Shown here piece after piece: positions 8,655 through 16,821 of a DNA stretch of 64,000 nt. The notes below the pieces were generated by a model. That model saw only the letters and a program-made list of their open reading frames with translations. It made no database searches and was not told the DNA's origin. The DNA lies in contig SVDS01000001.1 in NCBI GenBank assembly GCA_015057715.1, forward strand, positions 79,174-143,173. The letters run 5' to 3'. A program made the position numbers and the translations under genes. The number at the start of each line of letters is the position of its first letter. The first letter of the stretch is position 1. Source of the stretch: Paenibacillaceae bacterium (GTDB taxonomy: Bacteria; Bacillota; Clostridia; Lachnospirales; Lachnospiraceae).

Positions 8655-10088
8655 TTACATACGCATTAACATATTAGCAGTCTGCTCTTGTTTTGGCATT
8701 ATGACTTGATGCTCCAGTTCTACAAATATTCCCGTTCTAACACAGTCCAGTGCCAACCGAAGATATAAACTGCCAAGCCGCTGCTGGTCAGCTTCGGTGC
8801 GGATGCCGGGCATATTTGTCATCTGGTCTATCTCAGCCAGATACCACCGGACATTCTCCATCCGGGTTCGCATCCAGCCCCTGTCCTCATGAATACGGTA
8901 ATTCATCTGAAGCTTTTTGATAAGCTGCTCGATTGTCACCGGACGCTCCATCTGGCGGCACAGTTCTTTTGCCAATAGCAGGGAACCAGCCGCCATGCAC
9001 TGTAGACATTCTCTGACAACATTTACTTTTTCCGGTACAATCTTTTCAGTTCTTACAAGCGGTTCCAGTTCCTTAAGGCAATCAGTCAAAAACTTTCTGA
9101 CATCCCACTGTACTGCAAGAATCTCACACAAACCGGGCAGTATGGCACACATCTGTGGCAGCAATACCAGCTTTGGGTGTTCCTTAGAGGGAATGGGATT
9201 TATTCCATGTCTCTCTTTTAGATCCTCATTCCAGTCTTTGTTAATGGATTGCATCACGCTTGTATTTGAGTATCCATTTTCTGAAAGGCTGTCCTTTAAT
9301 CGTGAATTTGCTTCAATCCCGGCTTCGTCATGGTCCAGGCAAAGGATGACTTCCTGCAGATGGGAATTATGCCGGAGCTGCTGGAGCAGGGCATGTTCTG
9401 CAACGCCATCCAGGGTCACATAGCTGTATTCCTGCCAGTTCTCTGGATACAGTGTGATAAAAGACAGCATATCTACCGGAGCTTCAAAAACATAGAGCTT
9501 GGTACTTTTACCGTTCCAGTGAAAGCTGTATCTCGGATCGCTGCCCTCAACGTTGCCTTTATAGGGTTCACCCTGGGTATAAGTGCCTCGTTTGTGGGCA
9601 TGCCGGGCAATACCCTTTTCATCCAAACCTACAAAAACAGCATTGTGATATTCTGCATCCTCAAAAATAAGTTTTTTACGGGCAAAATGTGTCAGCAGGT
9701 CACGATCTATAAATCGCTGCTTGATCAGATAGGCAAACACTCGGCGCATATCAGAATTCATCCTCGGCAGCTTAAATTCTTTTTTCGGTGCAGGTGCGCT
9801 TTTAGATGTTTGATTCCACTCCACGCCAGCTTCACCACCGAGAAGCCATTGTACAGCTTCAGGGAAACTCAGATTATAAAACTCTTGTACAAAGTCAATG
9901 GCGTGACCTCCTTCCTTCCGACTATGACGGAACCACTCGCTGCCGCGTACCGTTACACTGTCATAACGTTTCCAGCGCCACTCCCTGCCGGAGCGGATGA
10001 GCTTTTCTCCCTGGCGTTCCAGGAAATCCACTAGGTCAACCGAATTTGCACGATGTTTTTGCTCATCAGTAAAATGAATATATGCCAT
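8655..10088 (-). CDS. DUF3991/Toprim DNA primase-like protein
   Basis: The 477-residue product resembles the DUF3991-Toprim proteins of Gram-positive conjugative elements. The N-terminal 110 residues (VDFLERQGEKL, then EWFRHSRKEGGHAIDFVQEF) look like a CHC2-type primase zinc-binding fold in which the cysteines are lost. A Toprim domain follows at about 220-260, with the conserved glycine in TLDGVAE and the LDHDEAG acidic motif. It probably primes the transferred strand in the recipient or supports element replication. It has a strong AAGGAGG site and lies downstream of the relaxase on the same strand. Confidence 0.82.
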   Translation of the reverse strand: MAYIHFTDEQKHRANSVDLVDFLERQGEKLIRSGREWRWKRYDSVTVRGSEWFRHSRKEGGHAIDFVQEFYNLSFPEAVQWLLGGEAGVEWNQTSKSAPAPKKEFKLPRMNSDMRRVFAYLIKQRFIDRDLLTHFARKKLIFEDAEYHNAVFVGLDEKGIARHAHKRGTYTQGEPYKGNVEGSDPRYSFHWNGKSTKLYVFEAPVDMLSFITLYPENWQEYSYVTLDGVAEHALLQQLRHNSHLQEVILCLDHDEAGIEANSRLKDSLSENGYSNTSVMQSINKDWNEDLKERHGINPIPSKEHPKLVLLPQMCAILPGLCEILAVQWDVRKFLTDCLKELEPLVRTEKIVPEKVNVVRECLQCMAAGSLLLAKELCRQMERPVTIEQLIKKLQMNYRIHEDRGWMRTRMENVRWYLAEIDQMTNMPGIRTEADQQRLGSLYLRLALDCVRTGIFVELEHQVIMPKQEQTANMLMRM

Positions 10089-10106
10089 CTCCCGGCCACC
10101 TCCTTT

Positions 10107-10238
10107 TTAATGCCTGCACTCTCCACAGCGGTGAAAAAAAAACACCCGCTGTTTCGCAGGTGGGTTGAATGTGAGACGGTTAGGTTTTCTATCAGGCAGT
10201 GCTTTTATCTTCTGCCTGATCGGATACTTTTTCTTCAT
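10107..10238 (-). CDS. Small basic hypothetical protein
   Basis: A 43-residue frame begins MKKKYPIRQKIKALPDRKPN and ends with HRCGECRH. It is very basic and has two cysteines near the C-terminus. I call it a gene because AAAGGAGG lies at ideal distance before the ATG and because it fits neatly between the relaxase stop and the primase start. I do not recognise a family, and function is unknown. Confidence 0.5.
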   Translation of the reverse strand: MKKKYPIRQKIKALPDRKPNRLTFNPPAKQRVFFFHRCGECRH

Positions 10239-10254
10239 GGGCGTCCTCCTTTTG

Positions 10255-13041
10255 CTAATATGTCGTGAGTCTCTGTTCGTGATCGTCTCGGGCGTGCCCC
10301 TGAGCAATCTTTTTCTCCCTGATTTTCCGGCGCAGCTTGCTTTCCACCTGTATACCCGGTCCGCCTGGGAGCTTTCGTTCTTCCTCTCGGAATAACTGGC
10401 TTAAATGGTGCAAAAGCCTTGTTGCGGTAAGAAACAGGGAAGGGTCACGGAAGGAATCCAGATGGTCAAGGAAAAACTGTGCATAGATATTACCTTGCTC
10501 AGCTGAACGGGTCAGCCATTGGATGGCTACTTCCCGGTCGCAGGGTACTTCCTTGCCCAGTAAATATAGTTTACCAAGGACGTATTGTGCGTACTGGTTT
10601 CCCTGCCCGGCAGATGCATTCAGCCATTTGACTGCATCCTCCACATTTTTGTGGACATGTTCACCAAGCAAGTAGAGCTTACCAAGCTGATACTGAGCGA
10701 ATGAATTATTCTGTTCTGCTGCTTTCCTGAACAGATTTACTGCCTTAAAAATATCCATGGGTACATCTTCTCCGTCAAGATACAGCTTACCAAGGGCATA
10801 TGCGGCATAGGAATTATCCTGTTCGGCGGAAAGGGTAAATAAAGAGATTGCTTTCTGTGTATCCTTTTCTACATGGTTTCCGTCCCGGAAGAGCTTGCCA
10901 AGGACGTACTGCGCCAAATCATTGCCGCCTACCGAGGCCTTGATCAGCCACTCAATTGCCAGCACTGTATTGGTATGTCCATTGTTTTCATCCAGATAGA
11001 GCTTTCCGAGCATGTACTGAGCGTGAACATTTCCAAGCCGAGCCGATTTTTCAAAGTAACCAATAGCGTCCTCTATATTCTTCTCCGTTCCAGTTCCGGT
11101 ATAGAGCATCTGCCCCAGGCGGTACTGGAGCTTATCATCGTGGCTCTGTTCCTCCAGAATTTTAAATCCATAAAAGGCTTCTTCAAAGTACAGCTCTGAG
11201 CTTTCTGCGTTCCTTTCGGTTCCAATACCATCACGGTACATTTTAGCCAGCTCATAGCTTGCATAGGGAACATGTTGTGCTGCTGCCTGGCAATATAAAT
11301 CAAAAGATTTCTGAAAGTCCTGCTCAACACCCTGCCCACGGTAATACTGACCGGCAAGGGAATACTGGGCATACTTGTGATTCTTAGATACGGCTGTGTC
11401 AAACCAGCCGACCGCTTTCTCGTAGTCCTGAACCGTACCAAGTCCTACAGCATGCATTTTACCAATCCGGTACTCTATGTACCGGTTTTCTTTTTCTGCT
11501 TCGATATACATAAATGCCGAAAGAGCCTTATGATACCATTCAAACGCGGCTTCACCATCTATCTCGACACCCAGCCCGTCCGTATACATTCGTCCAAGAT
11601 CATGCATGGCAAGGGCGTTTCCGGCCTCAGCTTCCTCCTGGAACAGGTGCAGTGCTTGCTCAAAATCTGGTTCCGTTATGTCGCTGCCGTATAGGAAGGT
11701 GCGAGCTTTCTTATACCGGTCATTCCAGGCAATGTGCGTTTTTCCCGGCTCCGGTTCTCCAGTACCAGCCAGAAAGCTTCTATCCGGAGGATCGGAAAAG
11801 CTGTCATCGTAATCCTCTGCCATTAATACCGGTTCCCATATTGCTGCTGGCTCCTCCGGGATCTCTCCCGCAAAACTTTCTTCTTGGAATGCAGGCTCAG
11901 CGTTTTCATCCCCTTCAAAAGTAAAGTTCATATTTCCAAGGTTTACAGCCTCGTCAATTACTACATTTTTAATATGCTTAAACTCTTTCTGCTGGGATAG
12001 AGGGAGCGGTTCAGGCAGCTTGTCCTTGTAAGTATGCAGAACCTCATTTCGCATCTCATACCAATATGCATAGGCTTCTGCGACACGGTCATCTTTTGCC
12101 AGCTCATCTACAATCTGATTTACCAGCTCTTTAAGCGATACCGGCAGATAGCCATATTTCTTTCTTTTAGTTGTCTGTTTTAGACGTTCCGCCAATCTTG
12201 ACATATATTCTCCAATCACTGGATTGTCACAGGTTCCTGTCTGCATTCGATTCAATAGCTCCCTAAGGATATTCCGGCTCTCTTTTGTCAGTGCGTTTCG
12301 CCGGGTGGTTTGCTCTGAGTAAATCTGAAATAAGTCCTGCTGAAAAATTTCTCTTGCCAAGCTGCTCCGCATTTTTTCTATAGCCTGCTTTGTAACATAT
12401 CCCTCACGTGGATTAACAGAGTAAATGATCATATGGCAGTGTGGATGATGGCTTTCGTTATGAAAAGCTGCATACCATCTCAGGTTTTCCGGTGCGATTT
12501 TCATCTGTTCTGCAAAAACATTTCGCTGCTGACGTATGAGCGCAATCCAGGCAGATGCATTATCATAACCAAGCCGGGCGGCATCCTCCCGGCGCATGGA
12601 TATGATAGGTGTCCATATATTTCCGGTATGTTTAGCAACAGTTTCGGCTACCTGAGATAGAATCAACGGCTGATCCTCATCGGTAAATAATCCGTGGCTG
12701 CTTAGTTTTTCAACACGAGGGCGGGTGGCAATGTAATTGACATAGACCTCCTGGTGCGACAATTGATCCAGATTATGATCTATGGCGGCGGTAAGGAATT
12801 CAGAGGCATTTTCAAGTGTCGGCTTATTTTTATAGTCTTCATATTCAAATAGGCTTTGGGTATCAGGGAACTGTCTGAGAATATCGTTAATACGCTCGGT
12901 CTGTTTAGGTGTAGCAGGCTGGTTTTTCCGGTAAAACGGGAGCTTTTCAACACCCTCCCGTGTCCCTATGTACCCGACCAGGTTCTTTACATGCTCCGGG
13001 TCGTTTTTTATATAACCGCATTTAAAGATAATCCGCGGCAT
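10255..13041 (-). CDS. MobP-type relaxase fused to Sel1-like repeats
   Basis: This 928-residue protein starts with a relaxase domain: the metal-binding histidine motif HNESHHPHCH is at about residues 194-203 and MPRIIFKCGYIKN is a typical MobP opening. It would nick oriT and stay covalently attached to the transferred strand. From about residue 440 to 890 it carries some eleven to twelve Sel1/TPR-like repeats with the pattern A-x-Y-x-LGKLYLDG. Such helical repeats usually mediate protein-protein contacts, here perhaps with the coupling protein. The repeat part makes the protein about twice as long as a simple MobP relaxase. It starts two bases after the ribbon-helix-helix gene stop, implying joint expression. 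Confidence 0.88.
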   Translation of the reverse strand: MPRIIFKCGYIKNDPEHVKNLVGYIGTREGVEKLPFYRKNQPATPKQTERINDILRQFPDTQSLFEYEDYKNKPTLENASEFLTAAIDHNLDQLSHQEVYVNYIATRPRVEKLSSHGLFTDEDQPLILSQVAETVAKHTGNIWTPIISMRREDAARLGYDNASAWIALIRQQRNVFAEQMKIAPENLRWYAAFHNESHHPHCHMIIYSVNPREGYVTKQAIEKMRSSLAREIFQQDLFQIYSEQTTRRNALTKESRNILRELLNRMQTGTCDNPVIGEYMSRLAERLKQTTKRKKYGYLPVSLKELVNQIVDELAKDDRVAEAYAYWYEMRNEVLHTYKDKLPEPLPLSQQKEFKHIKNVVIDEAVNLGNMNFTFEGDENAEPAFQEESFAGEIPEEPAAIWEPVLMAEDYDDSFSDPPDRSFLAGTGEPEPGKTHIAWNDRYKKARTFLYGSDITEPDFEQALHLFQEEAEAGNALAMHDLGRMYTDGLGVEIDGEAAFEWYHKALSAFMYIEAEKENRYIEYRIGKMHAVGLGTVQDYEKAVGWFDTAVSKNHKYAQYSLAGQYYRGQGVEQDFQKSFDLYCQAAAQHVPYASYELAKMYRDGIGTERNAESSELYFEEAFYGFKILEEQSHDDKLQYRLGQMLYTGTGTEKNIEDAIGYFEKSARLGNVHAQYMLGKLYLDENNGHTNTVLAIEWLIKASVGGNDLAQYVLGKLFRDGNHVEKDTQKAISLFTLSAEQDNSYAAYALGKLYLDGEDVPMDIFKAVNLFRKAAEQNNSFAQYQLGKLYLLGEHVHKNVEDAVKWLNASAGQGNQYAQYVLGKLYLLGKEVPCDREVAIQWLTRSAEQGNIYAQFFLDHLDSFRDPSLFLTATRLLHHLSQLFREEERKLPGGPGIQVESKLRRKIREKKIAQGHARDDHEQRLTTY

Positions 13042-13043
13042 GG

Positions 13044-13451
13044 TTAATCACCCTTCTGGAATTTTACAACATCCTCGAAAGTCACGGAACCGACGGATTT
13101 TTTCACATCATTCACACATTTGCCCCGAAGCCTGCGCAGAGTATTTTCATCCACATCTGCAGTGGTGGCAAGGATATTCATCATCATTGACATTTCGACC
13201 GACAGCTTGAACATCAGTCTAGCCATGCGCTTTTCTGATGAGCTGACAATTCCCGACATGGCGGAGGTGATAGAGGTCGGCAGATACTTCATACCGTCCT
13301 CTGCAGAAATATAACCCCTGTAAAAACGGATTGCATTTTCTATAAATTCACTTCGGCTTTTACAGTTATCTTTTTGTATAATTGCATCCAGCCCTTCTAA
13401 GGTGCTTGGATAGAGCCAGAGCGGGATGCGTGTTTTGATTTCTTCACTCAT
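13044..13451 (-). CDS. Ribbon-helix-helix mobilization accessory protein (MobC-like)
   Basis: The 135-residue product opens with EIKTRIPLWLYPSTLEGLDA and IIQKDNCKSRSEFIENAIRF, a ribbon-helix-helix DNA-binding pattern, followed by a helical region rich in methionine. Proteins like this bind oriT next to the relaxase and help nicking. The start at 13451 has AAGGAGA upstream; an earlier in-frame start at 13487 does not. It is directly upstream of the relaxase gene, and directly downstream of the repeat-rich non-coding region proposed as oriT. Confidence 0.75.
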   Translation of the reverse strand: MSEEIKTRIPLWLYPSTLEGLDAIIQKDNCKSRSEFIENAIRFYRGYISAEDGMKYLPTSITSAMSGIVSSSEKRMARLMFKLSVEMSMMMNILATTADVDENTLRRLRGKCVNDVKKSVGSVTFEDVVKFQKGD

Positions 13452-13484
13452 GATTGGTCTCCTTGTCTTAAAAATTCCCGGAAC

Positions 13485-13830
13485 CACCTGACAGGTGTAC
13501 CCCGGGAAACCCTTTGTTTTCTAAGCTATGCTGCAGATTTTAGAAGGTTTTGACCACCTAAGAGGTGACCACACTCCCATTTAGGTGCACCTTAAAAATG
13601 CCCACGACCCGCGTTGCGGGGCGATGTTTAGCGGCAGGTGGCGCAAAGCGACCACCTGCCTTTAACCAGCATCATTTTCTCCCCCATGGATCACCCTAGT
13701 TTTGGCAGCTCTTACCACTGTCCGTATTTTGGTGTTAACGGCGGCAACAGGGGCTTTTACTGACTTATGGCGCAACACTCTGCTCCTGATAGAAAAAGGC
13801 GTCACAGGGGCATACAGGCGGCAACAGGGG
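13485..13830. other. Candidate origin of transfer (oriT)
   Basis: About 400 bases between the accessory gene and the DUF5688 gene lack a gene but are full of repeats. Four inverted pairs share an ACCT/AGGTG core: CACCTG-A-CAGGTG at 13485-13497, CACCT-AAG-AGGTG at 13555-13567, AGGTGCACCT at 13583-13592, and a 9-bp stem GGCAGGTGG/CCACCTGCC at 13633-13660. Two 14-base direct copies of GGCGGCAACAGGGG lie at 13740-13753 and 13817-13830. Position beside the relaxase and this repeat structure are as expected for oriT; the nick site is not identified. Confidence 0.55.
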
Positions 13831-13891
13831 GAGAATCTTTCCTCTATGTTGTTACATACTTTACTCAGTACCTAAAATATAATTTTTATCA

Positions 13892-14833
13892 TTACATCTC
13901 CAGATGCATACCCTGCTGCATTTCTCCGTCAGATACCATTGATATACTACCTGTTTCCGCATCATACCGATAAACTTCATTAGAAAGACGTTCTTCCTCA
14001 TCAACCTGGCTTTGATTAATATCACATACAATATCCTTTAAATCCTCAATTCCTCTTTCCTTTTCTTCACGAATCACAACCAACTCATGGATCGATGAGG
14101 GAAGAATCAGATAGTTTCCGCCAAGCTCCTTTGAAACTGCTTCTAATACATCCGGGCAGAACAGATAAGAAGCTCCCTGCCACTTTTTGCTATTACTCAA
14201 TACAAACATAAAGCTGTTTTCCATGCTGAGCTGACTCTCCTCTACGGGAGATCCCATTATATCCGCAATTACATAGTCCATGCTATGGAACTCATATGGC
14301 ATAAGCTGCTTCATACTTTTTTCAGCCTGTTCATGCAGCATCTCTGAATCAATATTCCAGTACTTTAAATGATCATTATTGACTAGGACCGTACCAAAAA
14401 CGCCTCCATCCTCATCAATTAAATAGCGGTATACAACAGCCAGATCCTCTACCATCTGGTGGGGGACATTGGACAGCAGTTCTCGATTCTTATCAGCATT
14501 TATCGCACACATAAACAGGCTGTCTTTCCAATTTTCGTAGTCAAACTTATGTATGCCAAACTTCGGTGCTGCTTCCACTGACTCCAGGTATTTTTCTGCA
14601 AGATTCTTTAGGATTTCCTCCATACTGACACCCATGCTGTAAGATTGGTAGGCATTATCTAAGTACATCTGCGGAGTAATATCACTTCCAGGTATCCGTA
14701 TACTCATTCCATATAACTGAATGCCATTATTTTTTAGCTGCTGTCGAACCGATACCTCTGCATTTTTCCATTCCTCAGGCAAATATTCCTTGATATGCCG
14801 TTCTATTTCTTCCATAAATTCTTTATATTCCAT
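13892..14833 (-). CDS. DUF5688 family protein
   Basis: The 313-residue product matches what I recall of DUF5688: an opening EYKEFMEEIERHIKEYLPEE, a central YLIDEDGGVFGTVLVNNDHL and a near C-terminal NYLILPSSIHELVVI. No signal peptide or membrane segment is visible, so it is probably cytoplasmic. Members are common beside relaxase modules of clostridial elements and have no established function. The ATG at 14833 has CAGGAGG upstream and is preferred over the start at 14899. The fold and role cannot be inferred further. Confidence 0.7.
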   Translation of the reverse strand: MEYKEFMEEIERHIKEYLPEEWKNAEVSVRQQLKNNGIQLYGMSIRIPGSDITPQMYLDNAYQSYSMGVSMEEILKNLAEKYLESVEAAPKFGIHKFDYENWKDSLFMCAINADKNRELLSNVPHQMVEDLAVVYRYLIDEDGGVFGTVLVNNDHLKYWNIDSEMLHEQAEKSMKQLMPYEFHSMDYVIADIMGSPVEESQLSMENSFMFVLSNSKKWQGASYLFCPDVLEAVSKELGGNYLILPSSIHELVVIREEKERGIEDLKDIVCDINQSQVDEEERLSNEVYRYDAETGSISMVSDGEMQQGMHLEM

Positions 14834-14925
14834 TGCGCAAATCCTCCTGTTTTTGTAGTTTTTACTTTTCATAGCTTTGATAGTTCTGACCACTTTCAAT
14901 ATTTTAGAGATTAAAGCGTAACTTC

Positions 14926-15099
14926 CTATATGCTACCCGTTGATTCGATACGTCCCCGAACCTCTGCAGGAACATTCTTTTCATAGAGAGCCTGAAGCAC
15001 AGCCTCCAGCTCAGCCTTCAGTTCTGTATCATTGCGATACTGTCGCAGGGTTTTCAGTTTCTCCAGTTCGTAATAGATAGGGATTAGCGTTGTTTTCAT
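14926..15099 (-). CDS. Short DUF6103-like protein
   Basis: The 57-residue product MKTTLIPIYYELEKLKTLRQ... with LYEKNVPAEVRGRIES near its end is a shortened relative of the protein encoded at 16414-16773 (there TYEKAVPAQVREYVES). Both fit the DUF6103 pattern of a small beta strand plus helix, ending with the conserved P-A-x-V-R motif. The ATG at 15099 has TGGAGG upstream. It lies next to the ParM/ParR-like pair, and a DNA-binding role in partition or control is possible but unproven. Confidence 0.6.
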   Translation of the reverse strand: MKTTLIPIYYELEKLKTLRQYRNDTELKAELEAVLQALYEKNVPAEVRGRIESTGSI

Positions 15100-15120
15100 A
15101 ATTAAAACCTCCATTTTGAG

Positions 15121-15181
15121 TGAGCCAAGTTGGTGCATACATCTTAAATAACTGACTATAAATTTGAGCCAAGTTGGTGCA
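15121..15181. repeat. Pair of 17-bp direct repeats beside the ParR-like gene
   Basis: TGAGCCAAGTTGGTGCA occurs exactly twice, at 15121-15137 and 15165-15181, a 44-base period. Each copy contains the palindromic core CCAAGTTGG. Position beside parM/parR-like genes suggests a partition centromere (parC) or an operator. Confidence 0.65.
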
Positions 15182-15210
15182 ACCTTTCTTCTGCGCTAAA
15201 CATCAGGGTG

Positions 15211-15495
15211 CTAGAAATCTTCAAGTGCATGTATCAGACTGCCGGGAAGCTCCTCCAGCTGTGCTGCCACAGCCTGCTCCTCTTGTGGAGGAGTAACTCT
15301 CAATGAGAGCTGATTTATTTCCTCTCGAACAGCCTGCCGAACAATTTGTTCCATATGACTGTTTTGTTCAGCGGATAGAATACTGGATACCACAAATTCG
15401 GTTCGATGACGGCTGGCCTGCTGCGTAAACAGCCGCTCGGCTTCCTGGTGTCTGGGATCGTCCATATCAAAAGACAGATAGTATCGTTTTCGCAT
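15211..15495 (-). CDS. ParR-like partition adaptor, putative
   Basis: The 94-residue product MRKRYYLSFDMDDPRHQEAE... begins with a strand and helix of the kind seen in ribbon-helix-helix ParR adaptors, followed by two helices (HMEQIVRQAVREEINQLSL). It directly follows the ParM-like gene: its ATG lies five bases after that stop codon. ParR proteins bind centromere repeats and cap the growing ParM filament. The direct repeats at 15121-15181 lie just downstream. The sequence is too short and divergent to be certain; the call rests mainly on context. Confidence 0.6.
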   Translation of the reverse strand: MRKRYYLSFDMDDPRHQEAERLFTQQASRHRTEFVVSSILSAEQNSHMEQIVRQAVREEINQLSLRVTPPQEEQAVAAQLEELPGSLIHALEDF

Positions 15496-15499
15496 AGTC

Positions 15500-16378
15500 T
15501 TATCCCAGCAGGAGCTTGTACCCGTCCGCATTGGCAAACCGGTTCAGCACAGCAACAATATTAATCTCATTTCTTCGCAGCCGGGATTCCAGCAGCTCTG
15601 CTCCGCCACCTGCAAACACAGTAGGGAGCCTTAAATCCAAGCCCCGTTCCCGCAGAGCGTTCAGCAGTTCCTTGCAGTAGGCAAACACTTCATACTCCAC
15701 TGTTTCTTCAATTTTCTTACGATCAGTGTGTTGAATTTTCCCTCGGATTGCGTCAGTGATCAAAGCATCCGAAAGCAGAATGCCACTTTTCTGCAGAACG
15801 TCCTGAATGCGGCTATAGAGGATGATCGTTCCCAACCGCAGACTAACACAGCTTGCACGCTCCAGCTTGAAATTATGGACTGTGAGAACATCCACCGTAT
15901 AACCGCCGATGTCAACGAGGGTAATGCTTCTGTATTCCTGCAAACGAGGATAATACCGGCACAGTGCAGCATGTCCCTGAGCGAACACTTTACAGTCAGA
16001 AATACGACATCGGTATGCTGTACCTTCGAACTCAAAGGACACATTTTGTAGAAAATACCGCCGAAACGCTTCTTTTTGTGTACCATAGCTGTCGATGGGA
16101 AGCCCCACACCAAGCATGATATCTGTATCCGTTACACCATCACGTTTCATAGCTTCGGCAATGACTGGCAGGGTGAGAATAAAAGTATCCTGCTCCATTG
16201 TCTTATCCTGCTGAAAACGCAGGCGCCGCTCTCCGATGGCGTAATAGCTGCCTTCATAGAACAGCTGAAGCTCCGGTGTTAAAAACTCCCGGTCACTTGC
16301 AGTAAAACCGGAAGCATAAAGCATCCCTTCTGAGGATTTTGTATTATAGTTTCCATTGTCTATTCCAAGCTTGATCAT
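15500..16378 (-). CDS. parM: ParM/StbA-like actin-family ATPase
   Basis: The 292-residue product shows the actin-fold nucleotide motifs: phosphate-1 loop IKLGIDNGNYNTKSSEG at the N-terminus, phosphate-2 loop ITLVDIGGYTVD at about 149-161, and the adenosine-binding VFAGGGAELL near 250. It belongs with plasmid-segregation ParM/Alp proteins, which form dynamic filaments that push replicated DNA apart. The length is close to the family norm (about 300-330). AAAAGGAGG precedes the ATG. In an element that seems integrated, a partition motor suggests a replicating extrachromosomal stage. Confidence 0.85.
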   Translation of the reverse strand: MIKLGIDNGNYNTKSSEGMLYASGFTASDREFLTPELQLFYEGSYYAIGERRLRFQQDKTMEQDTFILTLPVIAEAMKRDGVTDTDIMLGVGLPIDSYGTQKEAFRRYFLQNVSFEFEGTAYRCRISDCKVFAQGHAALCRYYPRLQEYRSITLVDIGGYTVDVLTVHNFKLERASCVSLRLGTIILYSRIQDVLQKSGILLSDALITDAIRGKIQHTDRKKIEETVEYEVFAYCKELLNALRERGLDLRLPTVFAGGGAELLESRLRRNEINIVAVLNRFANADGYKLLLG

Positions 16379-16413
16379 GGCTAGAACCTCCTTTTCTTTT
16401 TCTGCGGTTACAG

Positions 16414-16773
16414 TTACATCCCCATAGTCATACCCGGCGTTTCCTCCTGAGAATCCTCTGATGGTGTTTCGGATGGCACGTGTTCTGTCTGTGTCTCTGC
16501 AGCGGCCTGCTCCCTCTGGCGGCGATTCTGACGGGCAGGTCGTTCTGGTCGTTCTCTTGCAGAGGATGTATCCTGGCCTTCCTGCGGCGCAGACACCTGC
16601 TCCATGCGGCTCTCCACATATTCCCGCACTTGCGCAGGAACTGCTTTTTCATAGGTTTTGTCCAGATAATCCTTCAGCTCCTGTTCAATGGTAAGCTCCT
16701 TTTTGTCCATGAAAAAACAGAGTGCTTCCAGTTTTTCCGACGGAAAAGATACCTTTAGTTCTGACATGCTCAT
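16414..16773 (-). CDS. DUF6103 family protein
   Basis: The 119-residue product begins MSMSELKVSFPSEKLEALCF and contains the family motif TYEKAVPAQVREYVESRM at about 50-67. The C-terminal half (about 70-119) is low complexity, rich in E, Q, R and P, and likely disordered, ending PGMTMGM. Similar M-G-M or M-G-G-M tails end several other proteins of this element (18510, 51147 and 51874). The ATG has AAAGGAGG upstream. It precedes the ParM gene with a 35-base gap. Function unknown; probably DNA or protein binding. Confidence 0.7.
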   Translation of the reverse strand: MSMSELKVSFPSEKLEALCFFMDKKELTIEQELKDYLDKTYEKAVPAQVREYVESRMEQVSAPQEGQDTSSARERPERPARQNRRQREQAAAETQTEHVPSETPSEDSQEETPGMTMGM

Positions 16774-16821
16774 TGCTTTTCCTCCTTTAATATTTAATTT
16801 TATTTCCGGCAATCACGGCCT

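Noticed and set aside
13485..13830. CRISPR array
   Set aside because: The repeats are short, unevenly spaced and mostly inverted, and no cas gene is present.
13767..13973. Plus-strand frame within the oriT region
   Set aside because: It overlaps the repeats and the end of the DUF5688 gene on the other strand, and no ribosome binding site is seen.
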